From Mesobacillus subterraneus (GTDB lineage: Bacteria; Bacillota; Bacilli; Bacillales; Cytobacillaceae), in NCBI RefSeq assembly GCF_020524355.2, contig NZ_CP129019.1, positions 310,001 through 374,000 of the forward strand: a DNA stretch of 64,000 nt, written 5' to 3'. This document shows, piece by piece, positions 30,090-39,751 of the stretch. How positions within the stretch are numbered: the stretch's first letter is position 1; each line of letters opens with the position of its first letter. Position numbers and translations under genes: made by a program. The notes beneath the pieces are model-generated. The model was given only the letters and a program-made list of their open reading frames with translations. It had not been told where the DNA came from and made no database searches.

Positions 30090-30845
30090 TTACGGGAGAA
30101 GGGGAAAAGCTGTCAGAAGAAGCATTAAGTTCGGACATTTTTCCTGGGGAAAGAGGAAAAGCTGTCAAGAAAAATCCGGAATCGTGACAGGTTTGAGGGT
30201 GAAGTGAGAAAGCTGTCAAGAAAAACCCGGAATCGTGACAGGTTTGAAGGGAAACCAGGAAAAGCTGTCAAGAAAACCGCGAAATCGTGACAGGTTTAAA
30301 GGGAAACCAGGAAAAGCTGTCAAGAAAAACCCGGAATCGTGACAGGTTTAAAGGGAAACCAGGAAAAGCTGTCAAGAAAACCTTGGAATCGTGACAGGTT
30401 TAAAGGTGAAGTGAGAAAGCTGTCAAGAAAACCTCGGAATCGTGACAGGTTTGAAGGGAAACCAGGAAAAGCTGTCAAGAAAAACCCGGAATCGTGACAG
30501 GTTTAAAGGGAAACCAGGAAAAGCTGTCAAGAAAAACCCGGAATCGTGACAGGTTTAAAGGGAAACCAGGAAAAGCTGTCAAGAAAACCTTGGAATCGTG
30601 ACAGGTTTAAAGGTGGAGTGAGAAAGCTGTCAAAGAAAACCTCGGAATCGTGACAGGTTTGAAGGGAAACCAGGAAAAGCTGTCAAGAAAAACCCGGAAT
30701 CGTGACAGGTTTAAAGGGAAACCAGGAAAAGCTGTCAAGAAAACCTTGGAATCGTGACAGGTTTAAAGGTGAAGTGAGAAAGCTGTCAAGAAAACCTCGA
30801 AATCGTGACAGGTTTAAAAACGAAGCAGGAAAAGGTGTCAAAATC
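30090..30845. repeat. Tandem array, about 14 units of 51-52 bp, GACAG / CTGTC arms
   Basis: Head-to-tail units of 51-52 bp: TGACAGGTTT, a middle such as AAAGGGAAACCAGG, AAAAGCTGTCA, then AGAAAACCCGGAATCG. The arms GACAGGTTT and AAAGCTGTC are inverted with one mismatch. Two middle types alternate (AAAGGGAAACCAGG and AAAGGTGAAGTGAG). The first unit carries TTCGGACA, a half-site of the 8.2 kb array. No gene is supported at 30000-30900. Confidence 0.95.
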
Positions 30846-31005
30846 CATATACACCCCACATCAATGCAACCCTTATCCACATTATCACTATAAATTAAGA
30901 AGTAAAAATCTTTTGAAATAACTATCTAGGAAAAAAGGTCTATTTTAGCTAAATATGGTACAATTAATAAAAAGTTCTAGTCATCTTCTGAGAGGATTGA
31001 AACCT

Positions 31006-32295
31006 ATGGCCCGCCGTGTTACTAGCATATTAGACAACCTGCTTGGTTGGGGAAAAATAATGTTGCCGCATTCAACGATATGTTATTACCCTCCACAGTT
31101 CATTTTGCGGAACCCTGTCGTTTCAGGGGTAAAGAAAGCTTTTAATAGTGGCTTTGAAGTTGCTGTTATTGCATACACGATCAAGAACTACCAGGAACTT
31201 GCTTCGCAGCTTGGTGAGGAGAGCTGGAAGTTTCATAAGGCTTTGAAACGGCATTTCAAAAGCGTTATTGAAAAAGAAATCGACAAGGAGGACATGATTG
31301 TCCTGCATGATTACTATAGCGACAGCCTGAGTTTGTTTATGCGGATTGACCATAACAGGTACTGTATCTCTGAAATTGATGCGAAAATGAAAAAAATCCT
31401 CAGGGAAGCGGAAAGCAGGATTTTTCAAGAGTATCCTACTGTCCAGCCTATCTTTGATACCGGGTTTATATTTATCGATAGATCGGTGGATTCAATTCAA
31501 GGAGCGGTCTTAAAGGCACATCAGCAAGCGTTTGCGATGGCGGAAAAACGGATTCAAACTCAATTCAACGAAATGGTTTATGAAATGAAAAGAATAATCG
31601 CACAGCAAAATATCAAGCTTTTAGCGCAGCCTATCATAGATGTCGCAACAAAGGAAATTCGCGCTTGGGAGATGCTGACACGAGGACCAGAGGGAACGGC
31701 ACTTGAGAGTCCTTTGCAGCTTTTCTCAGTTGCACGGCAGACGAATACGCTCTATGACCTGGAAATGATTGTGCTGAGAAAAACGCTTGACCAAATCACT
31801 TCAACTGGCTGCCTGGATGACATATTTATCAATTTCACACCGATTACGCTCGGGAATTCCCGATTCGTCCGGGACCTGAAAAACATGATGCAATCATATG
31901 AAACTATCCAGCCCAATCAGATCACTTTAGAAATTACGGAGAGGGACTCGATTGAGGGAATCGAGAATTTTATCTATAATATAAAGGTGTTAAGAGGAAT
32001 GGGTATCAAAATAGCGGTTGATGATACTGGAGCAGGTTATGCCAGCTTGAATACGATCAGTGAAATCATGCCGGATGTCATCAAGATCGATCGTTCCGTT
32101 ATCGAAAATATTGATAAGAACTCTGTGAAGGAGTCCATGCTGAAAGGATTGCTGCTGGTTGCGAGAGAAGCAGGGTCCACGGTCATTGCGGAAGGAATCG
32201 AAAATGAGCATGAAGCATCTGTTCTTTCACGGAACAAGGTGGAACTGGCACAAGGATATTTTTATGCCCGTCCTGGATTACTGAAAACCGTCTAG
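31006..32295 (+). CDS. EAL-domain protein with degenerate GGDEF-like N-terminal domain
   Basis: A 429-residue protein. The C-terminal EAL domain keeps the residues needed for c-di-GMP binding and hydrolysis: E in AWEMLTRG (about 222), N in FINFTP, EITERDS, DDTGAGYASL, KIDRSVI and AEGIENE. The N-terminal ~200 residues look like a GGDEF fold without the signature (ending AHQQAFAMAEKR), so synthesis is not expected. ATG at 31006 follows AGAGG; the frame also extends to 30955. It may counter a cyclase elsewhere; an HD-GYP gene is at 18.7 kb. Confidence 0.85.
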   Translation: MARRVTSILDNLLGWGKIMLPHSTICYYPPQFILRNPVVSGVKKAFNSGFEVAVIAYTIKNYQELASQLGEESWKFHKALKRHFKSVIEKEIDKEDMIVLHDYYSDSLSLFMRIDHNRYCISEIDAKMKKILREAESRIFQEYPTVQPIFDTGFIFIDRSVDSIQGAVLKAHQQAFAMAEKRIQTQFNEMVYEMKRIIAQQNIKLLAQPIIDVATKEIRAWEMLTRGPEGTALESPLQLFSVARQTNTLYDLEMIVLRKTLDQITSTGCLDDIFINFTPITLGNSRFVRDLKNMMQSYETIQPNQITLEITERDSIEGIENFIYNIKVLRGMGIKIAVDDTGAGYASLNTISEIMPDVIKIDRSVIENIDKNSVKESMLKGLLLVAREAGSTVIAEGIENEHEASVLSRNKVELAQGYFYARPGLLKTV

Positions 32296-32317
32296 CATCT
32301 TTATGAGGTGATAAGGA

Positions 32318-32755
32318 ATGTACTTTGTTGACAGGGATCAAATCGAAGAAACACTGCAGTTTTTAGACAGACAAATCGACTTTTTTGAAAGCAATGGACC
32401 ATGGGAATCGCCAATGGAAAAATCAGCCCTCGAGCGTGCGGCGCATACAATGGTAGAAGCCGTACTTGATGTGGGCAACGCGATGATTGATGGCTTCATC
32501 ATGCGTGACCCAGGAAGTTATGAAGACATCATTGATATTCTGGATGATGAAAAAGTTGTTACGCAGGATATGAGCAAAGGATTGAAAAAAATCGTCCTGT
32601 TCAGAAAGATGCTTGTGCAGCAGTATACTGCCGTAGACCATGCTGGCCTGATTGAAACCTTCAAGTCCGAGCTTCCGCATCTTAAGCTTTTTTCGGTAAA
32701 AGTGAGAGAGTACTTAACGAATGAATTAGGACCAGTTTCCGCTTTTAAAAAGTAA
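32318..32755 (+). CDS. yutE: HepT-like DUF86 protein YutE
   Basis: A 145-residue helical protein of the DUF86/HepT family, with the typical ALERAAHTMVEAVLDVGNAM helix and a RKMLVQQYTAV segment near the position of the HepT RX4-6HXY motif, though the His is not in the usual place. No MNT nucleotidyltransferase partner is adjacent, so it is probably the stand-alone YutE of Bacillaceae, not a toxin-antitoxin unit. Start ATG 32318 follows GAGGTGATAAGG. Confidence 0.82.
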   Translation: MYFVDRDQIEETLQFLDRQIDFFESNGPWESPMEKSALERAAHTMVEAVLDVGNAMIDGFIMRDPGSYEDIIDILDDEKVVTQDMSKGLKKIVLFRKMLVQQYTAVDHAGLIETFKSELPHLKLFSVKVREYLTNELGPVSAFKK

Positions 32756-32765
32756 ACCATGACTA

Positions 32766-32799
32766 GGAGACCGTCTAACTGCGGTCTCTTTTCTTTTAT
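32766..32799 (+). terminator. Intrinsic terminator after yutE
   Basis: GAGACCG, 7-base loop, CGGTCTC, TTTTCTTTT. Confidence 0.8.
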
Positions 32800-32839
32800 T
32801 GTTAAATACTGCGAATAAGTTTTTCGAAGTGGCGGAGGC

Positions 32840-32902
32840 ATTGACTTCACTGTCAGGCCCTCTAGCGCTTGTCGGGGCTGACCAAGGCGCTTGCGCTTTT
32901 CC
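32840..32902 (+). repeat. Truncated dispersed element (3' half)
   Basis: GACTTCACTGTCAGGCCCTC, AGCGCTTGTCGGGGCTGACC and AAGGCGCTTGCGCTTTTCC are present, but the 5' half is missing. Confidence 0.85.
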
Positions 32903-32987
32903 TATTTGCACTAAGTGCTTAGCTTATATAAAATGGGAGTATTCGTTTTTGAATGACATGGGAACGATATAGTTAGGAGTGATCATT

Positions 32988-33752
32988 ATGAAAAAATATA
33001 AAGGGTACTTGATTGACTTGGATGGGACGATGTACCGGGGATCAGAACGGATTGAAGCAGCTTCTGATTTCATAAAAAGGCTGATTGAAGCTGAAATCCC
33101 CTATTTATTTGTTACGAATAATTCATCACGCACCCCTGCACAGGTAGCGGAAAAGCTCCGAAGCTTTGATATTCCATCGACTGAGGAGCAGGTTTTTACA
33201 ACAAGCCAGGCAACAGCAAACTACATTTATGAGCAAAAGCAGGATGCGACCGTCTATGTGATCGGCGAAGAGGGAATTCAGACAGCGATTCAGGAAAAAG
33301 GAATGAAATTTGCCGGGGAAGACGCTGATTTCGTCGTTTCAGGAATCGATCGCGGCATTACATATGAAAAGCTGGCTGTCGGATGCCTTGCGGTCAGGAA
33401 CGGTGCAACCTTCATTTCGACAAACGGGGATATCGCCATCCCGACTGAACGGGGATTGCTGCCGGGGAATGGTTCGTTGACTTCCGTAATCGCTGTATCG
33501 ACTCAAACTGATCCGATCTTTATCGGGAAGCCGGAATCTGTGATTATGGAACAGGCATTAAAGGTCCTTGGGACAGACAAAGAGGAAACCCTTATGGTCG
33601 GAGATTACTACGATACCGACATCCTTGCAGGCATGAGAGCAGGGATGGACACACTTCTTGTCCACACAGGTGTAACAACCAGGGAACTGCTGAAAGGGTA
33701 TGAAGAAATGCCAACGTATACAGTGGATTCGCTGGATGATTGGGAAGTTTAA
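32988..33752 (+). CDS. yutF: HAD-superfamily phosphatase YutF (NagD type)
   Basis: A 254-residue haloacid dehalogenase-type phosphatase. Motif I is DLDGTMYRG, motif II is VTNNSSRTP, the lysine motif is IGKPE, and the acidic motif is GDYYDTDILAG. The size and cap match the NagD/YutF group acting on small phosphorylated compounds; the physiological substrate is unknown. The ATG at 32988 has TTAGGAGTG 9 bases upstream and is preferred to the GTG at 32979. Confidence 0.88.
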   Translation: MKKYKGYLIDLDGTMYRGSERIEAASDFIKRLIEAEIPYLFVTNNSSRTPAQVAEKLRSFDIPSTEEQVFTTSQATANYIYEQKQDATVYVIGEEGIQTAIQEKGMKFAGEDADFVVSGIDRGITYEKLAVGCLAVRNGATFISTNGDIAIPTERGLLPGNGSLTSVIAVSTQTDPIFIGKPESVIMEQALKVLGTDKEETLMVGDYYDTDILAGMRAGMDTLLVHTGVTTRELLKGYEEMPTYTVDSLDDWEV

Positions 33753-33767
33753 GAATTACGAAAGCAA

Positions 33768-33812
33768 CAAAAGGGACTCTGAGCCGTAGCTGGCATCAAG
33801 TCCCTTTTTTCT
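33768..33812 (+). terminator. Intrinsic terminator after yutF
   Basis: AAGGGACT and AGTCCCTT enclose a smaller GCC/GGC stem and are followed by six T. Confidence 0.75.
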
Positions 33813-33824
33813 ATTCTTGCTCTT

Positions 33825-34101
33825 GCCCTGGCTGACCAAGTCGCCTCCGCTTTTCGAATTGTCCAGCTGCGGCTCCTAACTCCTCGAGTCGCTAGTTCTA
33901 GTGTGACCTCCTAGAAACTTCGAAACTTCAACTCCGCCGGCAGAAGCAACAAGCGCTTCTGCCGGCGGAGTTTACAGTTTCTGCGTTTATGGCCAGTCGG
34001 CTATACTTTTCGTTTTCGGTCCTGCCAATGAAGTCAAAGAACGACTTCACTGTCAGGCCCTCCAGCGCTTGTCGGAGTGGGCAGTCGCCTCCGCTTTTCT
34101 T
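33825..34101 (+). repeat. Dispersed element, long form with 18-bp hairpin
   Basis: The usual ends (GGCTGACCAAGTCGCC, GTCCAGCTGCGGCTCC and GGCCCTCCAGCGCTTGTCGG) flank an extra central module, TAGTGTGACCTCCTAG to GCGTTTATGGCCAGTCGGC. In it AACTCCGCCGGCAGAAGC pairs perfectly with GCTTCTGCCGGCGGAGTT around a short loop, about 33930-33971. Ends at the yutG stop codon. Confidence 0.9.
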
Positions 34102-34611
34102 TTAGTCCTCTATATTTGCGGCTCTATGTGCCAGGCGGCTTGATGCTGCAGCAGCCACCGCTCCGACGATATCATCAAGGAAAGTGTGACACTTACCGGA
34201 CGCTTCCTTATCATTAAGCTTCTCAAGAATTCCTGGTTTTGCTTTATCAATAAAACCATAGTTGGTAAAACCGATTGAACCATATATATTCACGATTGAA
34301 AATGCGAGGATTTCATCGACGCCGTATAAGCTTTCGTCTGTGTCAATAATTGATTGAAGTGGTTCGCCAAGCTTCTTTTGTTCAGCAAGTATATCGAGCT
34401 GGATTCCAGTTAGTATCGCATTCTGAACCTCACGCTTGGATAGAACTCGTTCAACGTTTTCGATACAATCCTCCATCTGCAGGTTTGGATGGTACTTTTC
34501 CTGCAGGAAATAGACGAGATCGGCAATATCTTCTATTTCCACTCCACGTTCATGGAGCCACTTCCGGGCAGTTTCCTCTGTCATATGGATGGCGCGTTTT
34601 TTTTCTAACAT
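34102..34611 (-). CDS. yutG: Phosphatidylglycerophosphatase A-like protein YutG
   Basis: A 169-residue protein of the PgpA-like family as in YutG, with GVDEILAFSIVNIYGSIGFT (GVDEILAFSIVN and IYGSIG) and a C-terminal FLDDIVGAVAAAASSRLAHR segment. PgpA-type enzymes dephosphorylate phosphatidylglycerophosphate; whether this branch does so is not shown. The frame continues through the adjacent dispersed element to 34899, but AAAGGTGATGCAG precedes the ATG at 34611, which gives the normal length. The gene is flanked on both sides by long-form dispersed elements. Confidence 0.85.
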   Translation of the reverse strand: MLEKKRAIHMTEETARKWLHERGVEIEDIADLVYFLQEKYHPNLQMEDCIENVERVLSKREVQNAILTGIQLDILAEQKKLGEPLQSIIDTDESLYGVDEILAFSIVNIYGSIGFTNYGFIDKAKPGILEKLNDKEASGKCHTFLDDIVGAVAAAASSRLAHRAANIED

Positions 34612-34639
34612 CTGCATCACCTTTCTATTTTTGACTGGA

Positions 34640-34917
34640 ATTGTCCAGCTCCAGCGCCTAGACCCTCGAGACGTTTGTCTAGCTACGGCTCTAAATCCTC
34701 GAGACGCTAGTCTAGTGTCGCCTCCTAGAAACTCCGAAACTTCAACTCCGGCGGCAGAAGCAAAACCCGCTTCTTTGTCGGAGTCTCCAGTTTCTGCGTT
34801 TCTGGACAGTCGGCTATACATTTCGATTTCGGTCCTGCCAATGAGTTCGAGGAACGACTGCACTGTCAGGCCCTCCAGCGCTTGTCGGGGGCTGACCAAG
34901 GCGCTTGCGCTTTTATA
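34640..34917 (+). repeat. Dispersed element, long form
   Basis: GTCCAGCTCCAGCGCCTAG, GACGCTAGTCTAGTGTCGCC, CTAGAAACTCCGAAACTTC, AGTTTCTGCGTTTCTGGACAG, GGTCCTGCCAATGAGTTCG and GGCGCTTGCGCTTTT in order. The central hairpin is less perfect here than in the copy at 33.9 kb. Nothing else is seen up to yutH at 35095. Confidence 0.9.
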
Positions 34918-35094
34918 TCAGCATACTCTTTATCCTATTTAACCTAAAATATTCTGCTTAATCCATTTTAGTGAAAGAATTCATTCCTTTAAATCATTTC
35001 CCTAATGAAGCCGCTTATTCATTGTAATGTTCATTCAAGTTTTACAAACCAAAACATATATTTGTAAAAGAGTGCTTGGAAATGAGGTGCTAAT

Positions 35095-36102
35095 ATGTTT
35101 CAGAAGATGTTAAAAGAAGTATATGGGATTTCAGCAGATTCAGAAGTATCTCTTGGAAGATATCATGGATATAAGCATAATGAAGGACTTTATTTGATTA
35201 TGGACGCTAATGGTGTAAAAGAGCAAGAGATAAGCGAACTGGCGAGGATTGCTGACCATATGCAAACAGTTGGAGACCGGAATGTATCGAGGCTGATGGC
35301 GGATAAGGAAGGAAAACAAATTTGCGAATGGGAAGGAAGAAAATACTGTGTGTTGATGAACCGCGCAGCCCCTATGCCTGAAAAAATAAAAACAGGCAGG
35401 AAGCTAGCCAAGTTTCATGCAAGAGGCCGGCAAATTCCGTTCAAGGTTGAAAGCATGAGCAGGGTGGGTCAATGGAAACAGCTCTGGGAAAAGCGGGTTG
35501 ACCAGATGGAAAAGGTATGGAGCGGAAAGCTGTATACTGAGCCGGAGAATGATTTTGAGAAGATGTTCATGGAATCTTTTCCGTATTATATGGGGCTATC
35601 TGAAAATGCCATTCAATACCTTGCTGATACGGAGATTGATGATAAGCCGACAAATATAGACCATGGCACTGTTTGCCATGAGCGTTTCACGAACAATGTT
35701 TGGAGAGGAACGTATTTTGTTAAAAATCCTTTTGAATGGGTATTCGATCACGGTAGCCGGGACCTGGCTGAATGGATCAGGGATCGTTATTTTGCCAACA
35801 TCCAGACGAGCCAGCCGGAAATCAAGAACTTCCTGGCAGAATACCAATCAATGACGGTCCTCTCACCGTTTTCGTGGAGGCTGCTTTATGCAAGGTTGCT
35901 GTTCCCGCTTCACTATTATGAGACTGTTGAAAATTACTATATCACTCAGTCAGAACAGACGAAGCGCCAGCTTGAAGACCGCTTGCATAAGTATTTGAAT
36001 CAAAGCAGTGATCATGAACGCTTCTTGAGCCATTTTTACCAGCTTAGCGAAGCGCCGGTAAAAGCGGCAAAACTTCCGGCAGTCGATTGGTTATTAAGGT
36101 AG
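35095..36102 (+). CDS. yutH: Spore coat-associated protein YutH (CotS/aminoglycoside phosphotransferase fold)
   Basis: A 335-residue soluble protein similar to YutH, a spore coat protein of the CotS/APH-like fold. A DHGTVCHERF segment (about residue 200, IDHGTVCHERFTNN) takes the place of the phosphotransferase catalytic loop and EWVFDHGSRDLAEWI follows, resembling the metal-binding DxD region in degraded form. Catalytic activity is doubtful. ATG 35095 follows GAGGTGC. Mother-cell expression is expected from the family but no promoter was identified. Confidence 0.85.
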   Translation: MFQKMLKEVYGISADSEVSLGRYHGYKHNEGLYLIMDANGVKEQEISELARIADHMQTVGDRNVSRLMADKEGKQICEWEGRKYCVLMNRAAPMPEKIKTGRKLAKFHARGRQIPFKVESMSRVGQWKQLWEKRVDQMEKVWSGKLYTEPENDFEKMFMESFPYYMGLSENAIQYLADTEIDDKPTNIDHGTVCHERFTNNVWRGTYFVKNPFEWVFDHGSRDLAEWIRDRYFANIQTSQPEIKNFLAEYQSMTVLSPFSWRLLYARLLFPLHYYETVENYYITQSEQTKRQLEDRLHKYLNQSSDHERFLSHFYQLSEAPVKAAKLPAVDWLLR

Positions 36103-36189
36103 TCGAGTCTTTCCTCCTTAAGGAAGTGTGACTTTATGGTAGAATGAAATTATTCTACTATATTAAACGCTTTCAAAAGGAGTTAGACT

Positions 36190-37168
36190 ATGAAACCGTA
36201 TGTTTATATCACCAGGAAGTTACCTGAAGAAACAATTATCGATCTCACCGAGTTTTTTTGAAGTGAAAATGTGGGATCATGAAGATATCCCTGCACCAAG
36301 GGAAGTTATTTTAAAAGAAGCGCAAAAAGCAAGTGCGCTAATCACAATGCTCTCTGACAAAGTGGATGAGGAAGTATTATTAGCAGGTGATCGCCTCAAA
36401 ATCGTGGCCAATCTGGCAGTCGGCTTTGACAATATTGATCTAGAAGCAGCAACAAAGCGTGGAATCATCATTACAAACACGCCGGATGTGCTGACAGAGA
36501 CAACCGCAGACCTTACGTTTTCTTTGCTGATGGCATCCGCAAGACGTATTGTTGAAGCAGTGGAATATATAAAGGCTGGCAAGTGGGAAGGCTGGAGTCC
36601 GTACCTGCTTGCTGGGCATGATGTGTATGGAAAGACAATCGGCATTGTCGGTATGGGTAAGATCGGAGAAGCGGTCGCTCGCAGGGCTAAAGGCTTCGGT
36701 ATGGAAATACTCTACCATAATCGCTCCCGGAAACATGATGCTGAAAAAGAACTGGGCGCTGCTTACAGCACTTTCGAGAATCTTGTGGCGACATCTGATT
36801 TTGTAGTGTCATTAGCACCGTTAACGCAGGAAACAAGAAATCTTTTTACGGCGGATGTCTTTGCAAAAATGAAAAAAAGCGCGATTTTCATCAATGCAGT
36901 CCGCGGACCGGTTGTGGACGAGCAGGCTTTATATGATGCGCTGAAAAATGGTGAGATTGCTGCAGCAGGTCTTGACGTCTTTGAAAAAGAGCCTATTTCC
37001 GTCGATCATCCACTGTTGGAACTGCCAAACGTAACTGCAATTCCGCACATTGGCAGCGCAAGCACCGAAACCCGGACAATCATGATCAAGCTGTGCTGTA
37101 CAAATGTGAAAGCCGTCCTTACAGGCGACACGCCAAAGACAATCGTCAACAAAGAAGTACTTCAATAA
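36190..37168 (+). CDS. D-2-hydroxyacid dehydrogenase (glyoxylate/hydroxypyruvate reductase type), frameshifted near the start as assembled
   Basis: The NAD(P)-binding motif is GIVGMGKIGEAVARR, and catalytic regions read NAVRGPVVDEQAL, DVFEKEP and PHIGSAS, so Arg, Glu and His are kept. The true start is ATG 36190 with AAAAGGAG upstream (MKPYVYITRKLPEE). Seven T at 36253-36259 put the frame out; with six T it continues as LTEFFEVKMWDHED, giving about 325 residues. D-glycerate or glyoxylate/hydroxypyruvate is the likely substrate. This gene is inserted between yutH and hom. Confidence 0.85.
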
Positions 37169-37173
37169 TCTGC

Positions 37174-37206
37174 AAATCCTTCCCTTATGATCGGGAAGGA
37201 TTTTTT
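37174..37206 (+). terminator. Intrinsic terminator after the hydroxyacid dehydrogenase
   Basis: AATCCTTCCC / GGGAAGGATT with following T run. Confidence 0.85.
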
Positions 37207-37394
37207 ATATGGAAAAAAATTAGTATAATCAAAATTTTTATAATTTTTTACACTTAGAGCCATCTATGATTAAGCGTTTACACAGGAAATGCTTCCTAAA
37301 TATCCCTTGTAAAGGCTGTTTTTGGTATTTATAATGTCTACTATACAAATACAAATGTTCATTTCAAGCAGACACGAAGAGAGGGGAAAAGAAA

Positions 37395-38690
37395 ATGCAG
37401 GCAATCTCGGTTGGACTTCTAGGTTTGGGAACAGTAGGGTCAGGTGTAGTCAAGATTATTGAAAACCACCAGGATAAACTGATGCACCAGGTTGGGTGCC
37501 CGATTAAAGTGAAGAAAATCCTCGTTCAGGATGTTGAAAAAGAAAGATCGGTTAAAGTGGACCCATCTCTCCTGACGGTGAATCCAGCTGATATTATGGA
37601 AGACCCGGAGATTGAAGTGGTCATCGAGGTTATGGGCGGGATTGAAGATACCCGAGAACACTTAATTCAGGCATTAAAAAACAAAAAGAATATTGTGACG
37701 GCAAACAAGGATTTGATGGCTGTCCACGGTTCCGAGCTTTTAACCGTTGCGAATGAAAATGGCTGCGATCTCTTTTTTGAGGCGAGTGTCGCAGGTGGAA
37801 TCCCAATTCTGCGCAGTCTGGTGGATGGTCTTGCATCTGACCGAATCACAAAAATGATGGGGATTGTGAATGGCACAACAAACTACATTTTAACGAAAAT
37901 GAGCCAGGAGGGACTGGCATACGATAGCGTGTTAAAAGAAGCACAGCAGCTTGGTTACGCAGAGGCAAACCCTGCATCTGATGTAGATGGACTAGATGCG
38001 GCTCGGAAAATGGCAATCATGGCATCACTAGGGTTTTCAATGAAAATTGATCTTGATGATGTCAAAGCGAAAGGAATAACTTCTGTAACTGAAGAAGACC
38101 TGCAATATGGGAAGCAGCTAGGATATACGATGAAGCTGCTCGGTATCGCCGTTCGTGAAGGCGATAAAGTCGAGGTGTGTGTTGAACCAGCATTGCTGCC
38201 GTCATCACACCCGCTTGCTTCTGTGAATAATGAGTACAATGCGGTATATGTGTATGGAGAAGCAGTGGGGGAGACAATGTTTTACGGTCCTGGAGCTGGA
38301 AGCTTGCCAACTGCTACTGCTGTAGTCTCAGACCTGGTTGGTGTTGTCAAGAACATGCGCCTTGGAGTAAACGGCAGTTCTTTTGTCACTCCGCAGTATG
38401 AAAAACAGCTTAAGGATGATGGAGAAGTGAATTCAAAGCATTTCCTCCGTCTCCAGGTCCATGACGAAGTCGGTGTATTCTCGAAAATCACCTCTCTTTT
38501 CGCAAGCCATAACGTCAGCTTTGAGAAAATCCTCCAGATGCCTTTAAAGGAAAAGGAGCTTGCAGAGATTGTGGTTGTGACGCATCAGGCTTCCCTGAAG
38601 GATTACCAGAATGTATTAATGGAGCTGCGTGACTTAAAGTTTGTGAAGGATGTCAAGAGTTCCTACAGGGTCGAAGGAAGTGTTGGATGA
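37395..38690 (+). CDS. hom: Homoserine dehydrogenase
   Basis: A 431-residue enzyme converting aspartate semialdehyde to homoserine, the branch point to threonine and methionine. NAD(P) motif [13 protein letters not shown] at the N-terminus, catalytic-core segments [11 protein letters not shown] and [14 protein letters not shown], and a C-terminal ACT domain ([19 protein letters not shown], given as [13 protein letters not shown]) that mediates feedback control. ATG 37395 follows GAGAGGGG. hom, thrC and thrB overlap end to start and form one operon. Confidence 0.95.
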   Translation: MQAISVGLLGLGTVGSGVVKIIENHQDKLMHQVGCPIKVKKILVQDVEKERSVKVDPSLLTVNPADIMEDPEIEVVIEVMGGIEDTREHLIQALKNKKNIVTANKDLMAVHGSELLTVANENGCDLFFEASVAGGIPILRSLVDGLASDRITKMMGIVNGTTNYILTKMSQEGLAYDSVLKEAQQLGYAEANPASDVDGLDAARKMAIMASLGFSMKIDLDDVKAKGITSVTEEDLQYGKQLGYTMKLLGIAVREGDKVEVCVEPALLPSSHPLASVNNEYNAVYVYGEAVGETMFYGPGAGSLPTATAVVSDLVGVVKNMRLGVNGSSFVTPQYEKQLKDDGEVNSKHFLRLQVHDEVGVFSKITSLFASHNVSFEKILQMPLKEKELAEIVVVTHQASLKDYQNVLMELRDLKFVKDVKSSYRVEGSVG

Positions 38691-39751
38691 TGAGATGGTG
38701 TGGATTGTTAAGTGAATACCATCAATACTTGCCTGTCAATGCCGAGACACCATTGCTTACCCTACATGAGGGAAATACCCCGCTGATCAGGCTTAATCAG
38801 CTGTCAGAGGAATGGGGAGTCGATTTATATGTAAAGGTGGAAGGAGTGAATCCTACCGGCTCTTTTAAAGACAGAGGGATGGTCATGGCAGTCGCCAAGG
38901 CGAAGGAGGCGGGCAGTGACACTGTGATCTGCGCCTCAACAGGCAATACTTCCGCCTCTGCGGCTGCCTATGCAGCAAGAGCAGGATTAAGATGCATCGT
39001 CGTCATCCCTGAAGGGAAAATTGCGATGGGCAAACTTGCACAGGCTGTGATGTATGGCGCAAGCATCGTTTCGATTGAAGGAAACTTTGATGAAGCATTA
39101 AAAATGGTCAGGTCGATCAGTGAAACAGAACCGGTTACCCTCGTCAATTCAGTCAATCCTTACCGACTTGAGGGGCAAAAAACCGCTGCATTTGAGATTT
39201 GTGACCAGCTTGGCGGCGCACCTGACATTCTTGCGATTCCGGTGGGGAATGCCGGCAATATCAGCGCCTATTGGAAAGGATTCAAAGAATACAATGCCAG
39301 TAAGCGTACTGGCTTGCCGCGAATGTTCGGCTTTGAGGCGGAAGGAGCTGCCGCAATTGTCAAGGGACAGCCGATCGAACAGCCGGAAACCATCGCGACG
39401 GCGATTCGCATTGGCAATCCGGCGAGCTGGGACCTCGCCGTCGCAGCCCGTGACGAATCAGAAGGAAAAATCGATTTCGTCACAGATGACGAAATTTTAC
39501 AAGCGTACAGCAAGCTGGCGGCCTCGGAGGGAATTTTCGCTGAACCAGGGTCCTCTGCATCGCTAGCGGGAATCTATAAACTTCTACAACGCGGCGAAAT
39601 ACCTCAAGGGTCCAGAATAGTTGCCGTGCTGACCGGAAATGGATTGAAAGATCCTTCAACTGCAATGGACATCCGTTCGGTTTCCCCAGTGCTGCTTCCA
39701 AATGACGAGAGTATCGTCAGCGACTATATCAGGGGAGTTGTCCGGCAATGA
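38690..39751 (+). CDS. thrC: Threonine synthase
   Basis: A 353-residue PLP enzyme making threonine from O-phosphohomoserine. The PLP lysine is in PTGSFKDRG (about K60), followed by [16 protein letters not shown] and the phosphate-binding PVGNAGN. Two adjacent ATGs overlap the hom stop (38687 and 38690); the second gives the family-like [10 protein letters not shown] start. The stop at 39749-39751 overlaps the thrB ATG. Confidence 0.95.
   Translation: MRWCGLLSEYHQYLPVNAETPLLTLHEGNTPLIRLNQLSEEWGVDLYVKVEGVNPTGSFKDRGMVMAVAKAKEAGSDTVICASTGNTSASAAAYAARAGLRCIVVIPEGKIAMGKLAQAVMYGASIVSIEGNFDEALKMVRSISETEPVTLVNSVNPYRLEGQKTAAFEICDQLGGAPDILAIPVGNAGNISAYWKGFKEYNASKRTGLPRMFGFEAEGAAAIVKGQPIEQPETIATAIRIGNPASWDLAVAARDESEGKIDFVTDDEILQAYSKLAASEGIFAEPGSSASLAGIYKLLQRGEIPQGSRIVAVLTGNGLKDPSTAMDIRSVSPVLLPNDESIVSDYIRGVVRQ

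Noticed and set aside
32318..32755. HepT-type toxin of a toxin-antitoxin pair (yutE)
   Set aside because: No nucleotidyltransferase antitoxin gene is adjacent, and the RX4-6HXY motif is incomplete.
34612..34899. N-terminal extension of yutG by 96 residues
   Set aside because: The extension is made of dispersed-repeat sequence; a good ribosome binding site serves ATG 34611 and gives the family length.
34589..34942. ORFs inside the dispersed elements (also 13358-13606, 47463-47672, 56427-56945)
   Set aside because: They share peptides only because the element is repeated; long forms differ by indels that break the frames.
37207..37394. T-box or other riboswitch before hom
   Set aside because: No T-box (GGGTGGNACCGCG-type) sequence and no terminator/antiterminator pair is visible.
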